Below, in pieces: positions 17,149 to 25,565 of a stretch of 64,000 bases of DNA. Position 1 is the first letter of the stretch. Each line of letters starts with the position of its first letter. The position numbers were made by a program, and so were the translations under genes. Origin of the DNA: RPQJ01 sp046347155 (GTDB taxonomy: Bacteria > Pseudomonadota > Gammaproteobacteria > Steroidobacterales > Steroidobacteraceae); assembly GCA_046347155.1 (NCBI GenBank), contig JAXMGT010000001.1, forward strand, positions 1 to 64,000. The letters run 5' to 3'. The notes under the pieces were generated by a model. That model ran no database searches. It had not been told where the DNA came from and saw nothing but the letters and a program-made list of their open reading frames with translations.

Positions 17149-17196
17149 AGGTGAACAGTCCCGAGCGCGCCCGGGCTGCTGCCCGGCGTCGCAGGA

Positions 17197-17601
17197 TCAA
17201 GTGGCCAGCGGCCGGACGATGATCATCGGGTCGAGGACCGTCGGCTCGCCCGGCGTCCTCACGGTGATGTCGTACTTCAGGTACACGAAGTCGAGCACCG
17301 GGATCAGCTTGCACTCGATGGTTTCGCCGACCGCCATCCGGAGCGTCTTGTCCGCCGGCTCGGAAAGATTCGAAAACGGCCACACGTGGCCATCCGGATT
17401 CGGCGTGTCGTCGGGCGACAGCAGCCGGAACGTCAGCCAGCACTCTCGCCTCGTATCGTTCTTGAAACTGACTTTCCGGCCGCCGTTGGTGACCACGTTG
17501 CCGCCCTTGTTGCCGTCCTCGTCGGTGACCACGACCGTGGTGCCGTTCAGCGAAATCGTGAATTGCGCTTTCTTCGAGATGGCGGGATCGGTCAGGCTCA
17601 T
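17197..17601 (-). CDS. Hypothetical protein coupled to the TPR regulator
   Basis: The 134-residue product starts MSLTDPAISKKAQFTISLNG and shows no family I recognise. It looks like an all-beta soluble protein with alternating strand-forming segments (TTVVVTDEDGNKGGNVVTNG, KVSFKNDTRRECWLTF, LDFVYLKYDITVRTP). There is no signal peptide and no membrane segment. Its ATG overlaps the stop of the preceding regulator gene by 4 bases, so the two are almost certainly co-expressed. Function unknown. Confidence 0.75.
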   Translation of the reverse strand: MSLTDPAISKKAQFTISLNGTTVVVTDEDGNKGGNVVTNGGRKVSFKNDTRRECWLTFRLLSPDDTPNPDGHVWPFSNLSEPADKTLRMAVGETIECKLIPVLDFVYLKYDITVRTPGEPTVLDPMIIVRPLAT

Positions 17602-19958
17602 GGTGAATTCCCTCCCCTGGTTTTGACGAGCACCTTCTTCAGTGCCGGGTCCGCCCGCAGGGCATCCTCGGGATAGCCGAGCTGGGCAGCCCGCGTCGCG
17701 AGCGTACGCGCGCCATCGACATCGCCCCGGTCGGCGGCGGCGACGGCCCGATAGTACGCCGAGTACGGATTGTCCTGTGCGACCGCCTCGGCGCGGTCGA
17801 GGTATTCGTCGGCCTTCGCCGGGTCGCCGAGCCGGCCGTGGTAATAGCCGAGCTGCGAGAGCGTGGCCGGATCGTTCGGCTGCTTCGCGAGATCCCGCTG
17901 CGCGAGCTCGACGGCGCGCCGATACGCAGCCAGTGCCTCGTCGCGCTGCCCGAGCTGCCAGCAGGCGTCGCCGAGGTTGCCCCAGATCACCTGGTCGCTC
18001 GGGGTGATCGCGGTCGCCTGCCGGTAGTCCTCGACGGCCTGGGCGTATCGTCCCGCGTAATAGTGGAGCGTGCCGAGGTTCGAGAGGGCCGACGCCGACG
18101 GCTCGATCGCGATGGCCCGGCGGTACGCGTCCTCGGCGCCCCGGTCGTCGCCCTTGAACTGCAGTGCGGCGCCGAGGTTCGCATAGGCGCTCGAGCTCGA
18201 GGGCGCGAGCCGGGTCACTTCGCGGAACTCGGCAATCGCCTCGTCGGCGCGCCCGCGTTCGAACAGGAATGCGCCGAGCCGGCTGTGGGTCACCCAGTAC
18301 GACGGCTCCGCCTTCACGGCCGCGCGCAGGTTGCGCTCGGCCCCGGGCAGCCGGCCGGCCGCTCCCTCCGCGGCGCCGAGACAGAGGTAACCGTCCGCGT
18401 CGGTCGGGTAGCGTTCGACGAGTTGCCGGCAGATCGCCCCGGACTCCTCGACGCGACCGCTCGCGAGGTACAGGTCCGCGAGCCCCTTCTCGGTCTCGAT
18501 CTGGCCCGGGTCGAGCTCGAGTGCCCGCCGGCAGGCGGCTTCCGCGAGCGCCACGTAGTCCTCGTCGCGGGTCCGCTGGTACATGCGCACCCGCACGCGG
18601 CACAGCCCGGCGTGTGCGCGGGCGAACTCGGGCGCGATGCCGATCGCCTCGCCGAACCGGTTCTCGGCTTCCTTCATCACGCTCAGGTCGCCGGACTTGC
18701 GCATCAGCGCGAGTCCGGCCAGGTAAGGCTCGAGCGCGCGCACGTCGGGTGTCTCGGACCCGGCCGTCGATGCCGATGCCGCGGCGGCCGCGGCGGCGGC
18801 TCCCGGCGCGAGCATGCCCCGGAGCGCCTCGGTCACCGAGCGGGCGATGTCGTCCTGCAGCGCGATCACGTCCGACCAGTTGCGGTCGTAGCTCCGCGCC
18901 CAGACGTGGTAGCCGTTCGAGGCGTCGATCAACTGCACCGTGACGCGCAGCCGGTCCCCGTCCCGACGCACGCTGCCCTCGAGCACGTGACGGACGCCGA
19001 GCGCCTCGCCGATCCGGCGGACATCGACGCTGCGATCCTTGAACTCGAACGCCGACGTGCGTGCGGCAACGCGCAGTCCCGGGATCTGCGCCAGCGCGGC
19101 CGACAGTTCCTCGCTCATCCCGTCGCCCAGGTAGGCGGCGCCACCGGCCGGGCTCATGTCCACGAGCGGCAACACCGCGATCGAGGCGTCCGCCGGGGGC
19201 GCGGCTGGGGCCGGCGCACCGGCATAGCCGGCGTCGATGGACCGCCACCACGCGTAACCGGTGACGCCGGCCATCAGCGTCACGCCGGCGACGACGACCG
19301 GCGCGATCGCACGCCGCGCGCGCGGCAGCGGCACGCCGCTCTCGCCACCGTCGTCGAGAACGATCCCGCCGGGCGTGATCTCGTACCACCACGCCAGTGC
19401 CGCGACGATCGGCAGGCCGAGCACGGCCAGGATCGTGAGTGCCGTCATCCACCAGTGCGGGAAGTGCAGGGGCTCGAACGTGACCTCGGCCACCTGCAGC
19501 ATGATCCACATGCCGAGCAGGTACGCGCCAGCCACCTTGAACACGCTGCGTCGGCGCAGTTCGGCCAGCACGTGCTGGAGGCCGGCGCCGAAGCCACGCC
19601 GCCGCGGCACCGTCGCGGTCGCGTCGTCGAGCGGTTTCACGTCGGCGATGAGCGCGCAGGCGTCGCGGCCGACCCGGACGATGTAGTGGCGGTCCGCGGC
19701 GTCCCCGCCCAGCAGTTCGCGCAACCGGTTCAGGACCGTGTCGAGACGGACGTCGCCGTGAGCATCGCCCGGGAACGCGAGATCGCGGAGTTCGGCGAGC
19801 GGAATGGTTTCCTCGGCGCGGGCCGCGAGCGCGACCAGCACGGCCACCTCGTCCGCCGAGAGTTCGCGGCTGCGCTGCGGCCCGGTCGCCCGCGCAGCGT
19901 CGGGCCGGACGACCCAGTCACCGAGTCTGAACCCGCGCCTTGCGTCGGCGGCTTCCAT
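17598..19958 (-). CDS. Membrane-bound winged-helix / TolB-like / TPR protein (CadC-like architecture)
   Basis: The 786-residue product has an N-terminal OmpR/CadC-type winged-helix domain (about 8-108), then hydrophobic segments near 139-160, 170-192 and 217-238. A TolB/FlgO-like domain follows (about 259-375: SIAVLPLVDMSPAGGAAYLG, GVRHVLEGSVRRDGDRLRVT, IALQDDIARSVTEAL). A long run of tetratricopeptide repeats (about 400-780) includes GAYLFERGRADEAIAEF-like units. The layout suggests a membrane-anchored DNA-binding protein with an external sensing and protein-binding part. ATG 19958 is chosen because longer readings enter the opposite-strand beta-lactamase leader. The target is unknown. The divergent beta-lactamase is the nearest candidate. 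Confidence 0.85.
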   Translation of the reverse strand: MEAADARRGFRLGDWVVRPDAARATGPQRSRELSADEVAVLVALAARAEETIPLAELRDLAFPGDAHGDVRLDTVLNRLRELLGGDAADRHYIVRVGRDACALIADVKPLDDATATVPRRRGFGAGLQHVLAELRRRSVFKVAGAYLLGMWIMLQVAEVTFEPLHFPHWWMTALTILAVLGLPIVAALAWWYEITPGGIVLDDGGESGVPLPRARRAIAPVVVAGVTLMAGVTGYAWWRSIDAGYAGAPAPAAPPADASIAVLPLVDMSPAGGAAYLGDGMSEELSAALAQIPGLRVAARTSAFEFKDRSVDVRRIGEALGVRHVLEGSVRRDGDRLRVTVQLIDASNGYHVWARSYDRNWSDVIALQDDIARSVTEALRGMLAPGAAAAAAAASASTAGSETPDVRALEPYLAGLALMRKSGDLSVMKEAENRFGEAIGIAPEFARAHAGLCRVRVRMYQRTRDEDYVALAEAACRRALELDPGQIETEKGLADLYLASGRVEESGAICRQLVERYPTDADGYLCLGAAEGAAGRLPGAERNLRAAVKAEPSYWVTHSRLGAFLFERGRADEAIAEFREVTRLAPSSSSAYANLGAALQFKGDDRGAEDAYRRAIAIEPSASALSNLGTLHYYAGRYAQAVEDYRQATAITPSDQVIWGNLGDACWQLGQRDEALAAYRRAVELAQRDLAKQPNDPATLSQLGYYHGRLGDPAKADEYLDRAEAVAQDNPYSAYYRAVAAADRGDVDGARTLATRAAQLGYPEDALRADPALKKVLVKTRGGNSP

Positions 19959-20092
19959 GTTCCCCGGACCCGGAGGGCCCCCCGTCGGATCAGGATAGCA
20001 GAGCGGTGACGGGGCGGCGGTTGCCATTGACGGTGCCGTCGGGGCTGGCGACAGTTGTGCGCACCGCAAGAAACATCGTCGCAGGCAACGCA

Positions 20093-21037
20093 GTGACAGG
20101 TCATCCCGTTTCGCACCGTGCGCCACGCAACACGCTGTCGCGCCGCCAGCTCATCCGTGGCGTACGCGACGGTCTCGCGCTCGCACTGATGCCCGGCGGA
20201 TCGGTACTGCGGGCCGCCGAGGCCCCCGACCCGTTCGCGGCGCTCGAGGCGGCGTCCGGCGGTCGTCTCGGCGTCGCCGCGCTCGACACCGGTACCGGGC
20301 GCACGCATGCGCACCGCGGCGACGAGCGCTTCGGGATGTGTTCGACGTTCAAGCTGCCGCTCGCCGGTGTGATCCTGCAGGCGGCCGATCGCGGGGAACT
20401 GTCGCTCGACCAGCGCGTGCACTACACGGAGCGCGACCTGGTCCCGCACGCCCCGGTCACGTCGCAATTCCTTGCGCGCGGATGGATGACGGTCGCCGAG
20501 CTCGCCGAGGCGACGCAGACCACGAGCGACAACGTTGCCGCCAACCTGCTGCTCGGGCTGCTCGGCGGTCCGGCGGGGTTCACGGAGCGGCTGCGTCGGA
20601 CGGGCGACGACGTGACTCGGCTGGACCGGCTCGAGCCGTCGATGAACCACGTGCTGCCCGGACAACTCGAGGACACGACCACGCCGCTCGCCATGGCGCG
20701 GACGACGGCACGGTTCGCGGTTGCCGACGCGCTGGACGCGCCGTCCCGCGAACGCCTGGTCGGCTGGATGGTCGCGACGAACACCGGCCTCCGCCGATTG
20801 CGCGCCGGGCTGCCGGACGGCTGGCGCGCCGGCGACAAGACGGGCACCGGGATGGCCGAGGGGATGCCCGACCGCTACAACGACGTCGCGGTGGCGTTTC
20901 CGCCCGGTCGCGCACCGCTCGTGATCGCGGCGTACTACGAGTCGGGTGTCCGCTCGGAGTCGATCCGCCCGGAGGATGAGGCGGTGCTCGCCGCGGCCGC
21001 CCGCATCGCGGTCGCGTGGTTCGACGCCGGCGCCTGA
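20093..21037 (+). CDS. Class A beta-lactamase
   Basis: This is a serine beta-lactamase that hydrolyses beta-lactam antibiotics in the periplasm. With GTG 20093 (314 residues) all class A motifs are present: nucleophile S84 in CSTFK, SDN at 145-147, ExxxN at E181/N185 (LEPSMN), and KTG at 249-251. SRRQLIR followed by a hydrophobic stretch and LRAAEA looks like a Tat-type signal. The cysteine just before the nucleophile is shared with CTX-M- and KPC-like enzymes, but the KPC partner cysteine after KTG is missing (KTGTGMAEG). Other in-frame starts exist, such as GTG 20057. It is divergent from the TPR regulator. Confidence 0.9.
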   Translation: MTGHPVSHRAPRNTLSRRQLIRGVRDGLALALMPGGSVLRAAEAPDPFAALEAASGGRLGVAALDTGTGRTHAHRGDERFGMCSTFKLPLAGVILQAADRGELSLDQRVHYTERDLVPHAPVTSQFLARGWMTVAELAEATQTTSDNVAANLLLGLLGGPAGFTERLRRTGDDVTRLDRLEPSMNHVLPGQLEDTTTPLAMARTTARFAVADALDAPSRERLVGWMVATNTGLRRLRAGLPDGWRAGDKTGTGMAEGMPDRYNDVAVAFPPGRAPLVIAAYYESGVRSESIRPEDEAVLAAAARIAVAWFDAGA

Positions 21038-21056
21038 GCGACCCGGCCGCGGCGCC

Positions 21057-22655
21057 TCACAGCCCGAGCGAATCCCAGAAGTCGCAGCGCGCGGCGTTGA
21101 CGCCGTCGGCCATCGCGAGCGCGGCCGAGTCGAGGCGCAGGTGGTTGTCGCGCAGCGGGTCGTACGCCGTCCACGCCGGGGCACCCGCGGCGGACGGGGC
21201 GCCGTTCGCCGCGAGTCCCGCCCAGTAGTGCTGCATCTGCGACGACAGTGCGGTCTCGGCCGCCGTCGGCGTGTAGCCGCGCACGTTCATCACGCCGAAC
21301 AAATAGAGCAGTTCGAGCCCGTGGAAAGCGCCGAACAGCGGCGCGTTGGGGGCGTCCGGCACTTCGGTGAAGAAGTAACGAAACACCGGTTCCGACTGGC
21401 TCGCGACCAGCGCGCGGGCGATCTTGCGGGCCTGGCAGGTGAACTTCGCGTCCGAGGTCAGCGCCACGTACGCCGCACGGGAGGTGCCGAAATTCGCCGC
21501 CGAGTAGATGTTCCCGACCTGGGCGCGCACGTCCGGGTTCACGAACGTCGCGTCCAGGAACGCGAAGTAGTCGGCGTCGTTGAAGCCGAGCGGCACCTCG
21601 AGCCCGGTCTCGTCGGCGTTCGTACCGATGACGACCGGAACCCGGTTCTGCTGGCCCGCGACGATCGTCTGGTAGGGCAGCGCGGGCAGCAGCGTGCCGT
21701 CGACGTTCGGCTGGTACGGCGCCTGGCCGCCCGAGACCGACACGACCGGTGGCAACGCAGCGAGGAGTTCCGCCGGCGTCTTCGCACGCAGGCACGCGAC
21801 CGGATCCGCGGCGGTGCTGCAGCCGGTGCGCTCGGCGAGCGTCGCGCCGGTTGCGAGCGCCTTGTCGCGCGTGTCGGCGACGCAGCCGCCGCTCTCGATC
21901 AGCGCCGACTGGTAGAGGCCGGCCGCCGTCGGCGACGTGAGCAGCGCGCACACGTCCACGCCACCGGCCGATTCTCCGAAGATCATCACGCGTGAACGGT
22001 CGCCGCCGAACGCGCCGATGTCGCGCTGCACCCACCTCAGGGCGGCCATGAGGTCCTCGAGCCCGTAGTTGCCCGAGCGCGCATCCGGGGCCTCGGCATC
22101 GAGGCCCGGGTGCACCAGCCAGCCGAGCGGGCCGAGCCGGTACTGCACCGTCACGACGATGCGGCCGGTCGCCTCGGCGAGTGCCGTGCCGTCGTACAGC
22201 ACCTTGCTGCCGTCGACGAGCTCGCTGGTCGAGCCTTGCGAGTTGCCGCCGCCGTGGATGAACACCATCACCGGGACCGACCCGGACGGGAAGTTCGACT
22301 TCGGTGCGTAGACGTTGAGGGCGAGGCAGTCCTCGTCGCCCTCGGGTGCACCGGTCGCACGGTCGATCTGGGGGCAGACGCTCGAGTAGGCATTCGCGGC
22401 CACCGTGTCGGCCGGGCACGGCGGCGCGGCGGGCGACTTCCAGCGCAGCGAGCCGACCGGTGCGGCCGCGTACCGGATGCCGAGGAACGACCAGCTGCCG
22501 CCGCGGTCGTTGCCCTGGTACCGGCCGCAGCCGGTGGTCGCGAGCCCGGGCGTGGCGCCACCGCCACCGCCCTGCGAACCGCCACCGGATTCACCACCGC
22601 CGCCGCCACAGCCGGCGATCAGCAACGCGAGGGCGAGCGTGGGGGCGATGCGCAT
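21057..22655 (-). CDS. Carboxylesterase type B family lipoprotein
   Basis: The 532-residue product from ATG 22655 starts MRIAPTLALALLIAGCGGGG, a lipoprotein signal with a Leu-Ile-Ala-Gly-Cys lipobox followed by a Gly/Ser-rich linker. The alpha/beta-hydrolase body has the oxyanion-hole segment MVFIHGGGNSQGS, the nucleophile elbow FGESAGGVD, and GLEDLMAALRWVQRDIGAFGGD, all typical of type B carboxylesterases. It is probably an outer-membrane-anchored or periplasmic esterase of unknown substrate. It is convergent with the beta-lactamase 19 bases away, so read-through is possible. Confidence 0.9.
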   Translation of the reverse strand: MRIAPTLALALLIAGCGGGGGESGGGSQGGGGGATPGLATTGCGRYQGNDRGGSWSFLGIRYAAAPVGSLRWKSPAAPPCPADTVAANAYSSVCPQIDRATGAPEGDEDCLALNVYAPKSNFPSGSVPVMVFIHGGGNSQGSTSELVDGSKVLYDGTALAEATGRIVVTVQYRLGPLGWLVHPGLDAEAPDARSGNYGLEDLMAALRWVQRDIGAFGGDRSRVMIFGESAGGVDVCALLTSPTAAGLYQSALIESGGCVADTRDKALATGATLAERTGCSTAADPVACLRAKTPAELLAALPPVVSVSGGQAPYQPNVDGTLLPALPYQTIVAGQQNRVPVVIGTNADETGLEVPLGFNDADYFAFLDATFVNPDVRAQVGNIYSAANFGTSRAAYVALTSDAKFTCQARKIARALVASQSEPVFRYFFTEVPDAPNAPLFGAFHGLELLYLFGVMNVRGYTPTAAETALSSQMQHYWAGLAANGAPSAAGAPAWTAYDPLRDNHLRLDSAALAMADGVNAARCDFWDSLGL

Positions 22656-22739
22656 CAGGGTCTCCGGTGTGCGGTGCGAGTCTACGCCCACCTCAACGCG
22701 GCGGCCGACCGGCGGTTGACCGGCGCGCGGCCCGGCGGG

Positions 22740-23474
22740 TCAGTCGGGCCGGCCGCCGGGGGCCGCGACGATCTCGGCGACCTTGGCCTCGATCCACTGC
22801 TGGACGCGGGCGTTCAGTTCGCGCGGGTCCATGCCGGTCGGGTCGATCGGCGAGCCGATGACGACCCGTATCGTGCCCGGGTACTTCATCCAGGCGCGGC
22901 GCTTCCAGAAGTACCCCGAGTTGTGCGCGACCGGCACGACCGGGGCGCCCGTCTGCGTGGCGAGCAGTGCGCCACTGATGCCGTACTTGCGGGTCTCGCC
23001 CGGCTGCATGCGCGTGCCCTCGGGGTACACGACGATGCCCATCCCGGCCGCGAGCCGCTCGCGGCCCTGCGCGATCACCTGGTTCACGGCCGAGTGACCG
23101 GCGCTGCGGTTGATGGCGATCGGCTTGTAGGTGCTCACGGCCCAGCCGACGATCGGGATCCAGACGACCTCGCGCTTCAGCAGCCACGACGCCATCGGCA
23201 CGACGAACATCTGCGCGAGCGTGTCCCAGGTCGAGGAGTGCTTCCAGAGCGAGATGAACGGCCGGTCCGGCAGGTTCTCCCGGCCCTCGACGACGTAGGT
23301 GAGCCCGCAGACCACGCCCGCGAGCCAGGTCAGGAAGCGGCCCCAGGTGCGCGGGATCACGTAGCGCTGCTCGAGCGACAACGGGAGCAGCGCCGAGACG
23401 AGCACGATGACGCCGAACACCGCGGTGACCGCGATGAAGAGCACCGTGTAGACGAGCGAGCGCAGCGCCTGCAT
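22740..23474 (-). CDS. 1-acyl-sn-glycerol-3-phosphate acyltransferase (PlsC-like)
   Basis: The 244-residue product has an N-terminal membrane segment (LVYTVLFIAVTAVFGVIVLV). Its acyltransferase motifs are HSSTWD (HxxxxD), INRSAG, VYPEGTR and the later APVVPVAHNSG. It likely transfers an acyl chain to lysophosphatidate during phospholipid synthesis. It directly follows glyS (9-base gap) in the same direction. The glyQ-glyS-gmhB-plsC order common in related genomes is seen here without gmhB. Confidence 0.88.
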   Translation of the reverse strand: MQALRSLVYTVLFIAVTAVFGVIVLVSALLPLSLEQRYVIPRTWGRFLTWLAGVVCGLTYVVEGRENLPDRPFISLWKHSSTWDTLAQMFVVPMASWLLKREVVWIPIVGWAVSTYKPIAINRSAGHSAVNQVIAQGRERLAAGMGIVVYPEGTRMQPGETRKYGISGALLATQTGAPVVPVAHNSGYFWKRRAWMKYPGTIRVVIGSPIDPTGMDPRELNARVQQWIEAKVAEIVAAPGGRPD

Positions 23475-23483
23475 CCGTCTATC

Positions 23484-25565
23484 CTAACCCGGCAGCCTCG
23501 AGAGGTCCGCCGCGCGCATGAACAGGCCGCGCAGCCGGCCGAGCAGCGCCAGCCGGTTCGCGCGCAGCGCCGCGTCGTCGGCCATCACCATCACCGAATC
23601 GAAGAACGCGTCGACCGCCGGCCGCAGCACCGCGAGGTCCTGGAGCGCGCGGGTGTACTCGCGGGCCGCAAACGCCGGCTCGACCTTGCGCGCGATCGCG
23701 GCCACCTGTTCGGCGAGCACCTGCTCGGCCGGATCGCGGAGCAGGTCCTCGCGGATCGTCTCGCCGACCGGGTCCGTGGCCTTGCGCAGGATGTTCGCGA
23801 TGCGCTTGTTTGCGGCCGCGAGGCTCGCGGCGTCGGGCAGCGCGAGGAACGCGGCCAGCGCGCGCAGGCGCGCGTCGAAGTCGAGCGGCGAGGCCGGGCG
23901 CGTCGCGAGCACGGCGTCGAACATCTCGGTCGTGACCGCGAAACCGCCCTCGCCGTCCAGGTAGTACGCACGCAGCCGCTCGAACACGTAGTCGTAGACC
24001 TCGGCCGCGGTGTTCGCCGGCGCGGCGAACGGCAGCGCCGCGAGCGCCTGGTCGACGAGCCGTGGCAGGTCGAGGTCGAGCCGGCGCTCGACGGCGATGC
24101 GCAGCAGCCCGAGCGCGGCGCGGCGCAGCCCGAACGGGTCGCGCGTGCCGGTCGGCTTCTGCCCGGTGGCGAAGATGCCGGCGATCGTGTCGAGCTTGTC
24201 GGCCACCGCGACGGCCATGCCGGTCCGCGTCGCGGGCAGCGAGTCGCCCGCATGGCGCGGCAGGTACTGTTCCTCGAGCGCCGCGCACACCTCGGCCGGC
24301 TCGCCGTCGTGGGTGGCGTAGTAGCGGCCCATCAGGCCCTGCAGCTCCGGGAACTCGCCGACCATCGCGGTGAGCAGGTCGCACTTCGAGAGTTCGGCCG
24401 CGCGGTCCGCGAGCGCGGCGTCGCCGCCGATCGCCGTGGCGACCGCGCGCGCGAGGATGCGCACGCGGTTCGTCTTGTCCGCGAGCGAGCCGAGCTGGGT
24501 CTGGAACGTCACGCGCGCGAGCGCCGGCCCGTGCGTTTCGAGGCGCGCCTTGCGGTCGGTCGCCCAGAAGAACGCGGCGTCGGACAGGCGCGGGCGCACG
24601 ACGCGCTCGTTGCCGGCGACGACCTGCGCGGGATCCGTGCTCTCGATGTTCGACACCGTGACGAACCAGGGCATCAGCCGGCCCGCGTCGTCGCGCACCG
24701 GGAAATAGCGCTGGTGGTCCTGCATCGTCGCGATCGGCACTTCCTGCGGCAGTTCGAGGAACTGCGGGTCAAAGCGCCCGGCGAGCGGCACCGGCCATTC
24801 GACCAGCGCCGTCACCTCGTCGAGCAGCGCGTCGTCGATCACCGCGTGGCCGCCGAGGCCGGTCGCGACCGCGGTCACGCCGGCGCGGATCGTCTCGCGG
24901 CGCTCGGCGATGTCGGCCATCACGCGGCCGCGCTTGCGCAATGCCGCGACGTAGCCCGCCGGGCTCGAGACCCGGATCGGCTTCGGCGCCATGAACCGGT
25001 GACCGCGCGTCAGGTCGCCCGACGGCACGCCGAGGATCTGGCAGGGCACGACGTCCCGGCCGTAGAGCATCACGACCCAGTGGACCGGACGGACGAACTC
25101 TGCCGTGCCGGCGCCCCAGCGCATCCGTTTCGCGATCGGCAGCGCGTCGAGCGATGCCTGCACGATCCCCGGGAGCAGCGACTCGGTGCGGGCGCTCGCC
25201 TCGGTGCCGCGGTACACGAGCCACACGCCCTTCGGCGTCTCGAGCTGCTCGAGCGCCGACACCTCGACGCCGCAGCCCTTCGCGAACGCGGTCGCCGCCT
25301 GCGTCGGCCGGCCCTCGGCGTCGTACGCGGCCTTCAGCGGCGGTCCGCGCTTCTCGATCGCGCGGTCCGGCTGCTGGTCGACGAGCCGCCGGACCCGGAC
25401 CGCGAGCCGGCGCGGCGTCGCGTGGTGCTCGACCTTGCCGTGGGCGAGTCCCGCGGCGACGAGCCCCTTCGCGATGCCGTCGGCGAACGCAGCCGCCAGC
25501 GTGAGCAGGGACTTCGGCGGCAGTTCCTCGGTGCCGATCTCGACCAGGAAGTCGCGGGCGCTCAT
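23484..25565 (-). CDS. glyS: Glycyl-tRNA synthetase beta subunit
   Basis: GlyS is the beta subunit of the heterotetrameric bacterial glycyl-tRNA synthetase. The 693-residue product begins MSARDFLVEIGTEELPPKSL, the family signature. It contains HHATPRRLAVRV, YFPVRDDAGRLMPWFVTVSNI, and a C-terminal HD-like and anticodon region ending DLSRLPG. E. coli GlyS is 689 residues. Its ATG overlaps the glyQ stop by 4 bases. Confidence 0.96.
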   Translation of the reverse strand: MSARDFLVEIGTEELPPKSLLTLAAAFADGIAKGLVAAGLAHGKVEHHATPRRLAVRVRRLVDQQPDRAIEKRGPPLKAAYDAEGRPTQAATAFAKGCGVEVSALEQLETPKGVWLVYRGTEASARTESLLPGIVQASLDALPIAKRMRWGAGTAEFVRPVHWVVMLYGRDVVPCQILGVPSGDLTRGHRFMAPKPIRVSSPAGYVAALRKRGRVMADIAERRETIRAGVTAVATGLGGHAVIDDALLDEVTALVEWPVPLAGRFDPQFLELPQEVPIATMQDHQRYFPVRDDAGRLMPWFVTVSNIESTDPAQVVAGNERVVRPRLSDAAFFWATDRKARLETHGPALARVTFQTQLGSLADKTNRVRILARAVATAIGGDAALADRAAELSKCDLLTAMVGEFPELQGLMGRYYATHDGEPAEVCAALEEQYLPRHAGDSLPATRTGMAVAVADKLDTIAGIFATGQKPTGTRDPFGLRRAALGLLRIAVERRLDLDLPRLVDQALAALPFAAPANTAAEVYDYVFERLRAYYLDGEGGFAVTTEMFDAVLATRPASPLDFDARLRALAAFLALPDAASLAAANKRIANILRKATDPVGETIREDLLRDPAEQVLAEQVAAIARKVEPAFAAREYTRALQDLAVLRPAVDAFFDSVMVMADDAALRANRLALLGRLRGLFMRAADLSRLPG

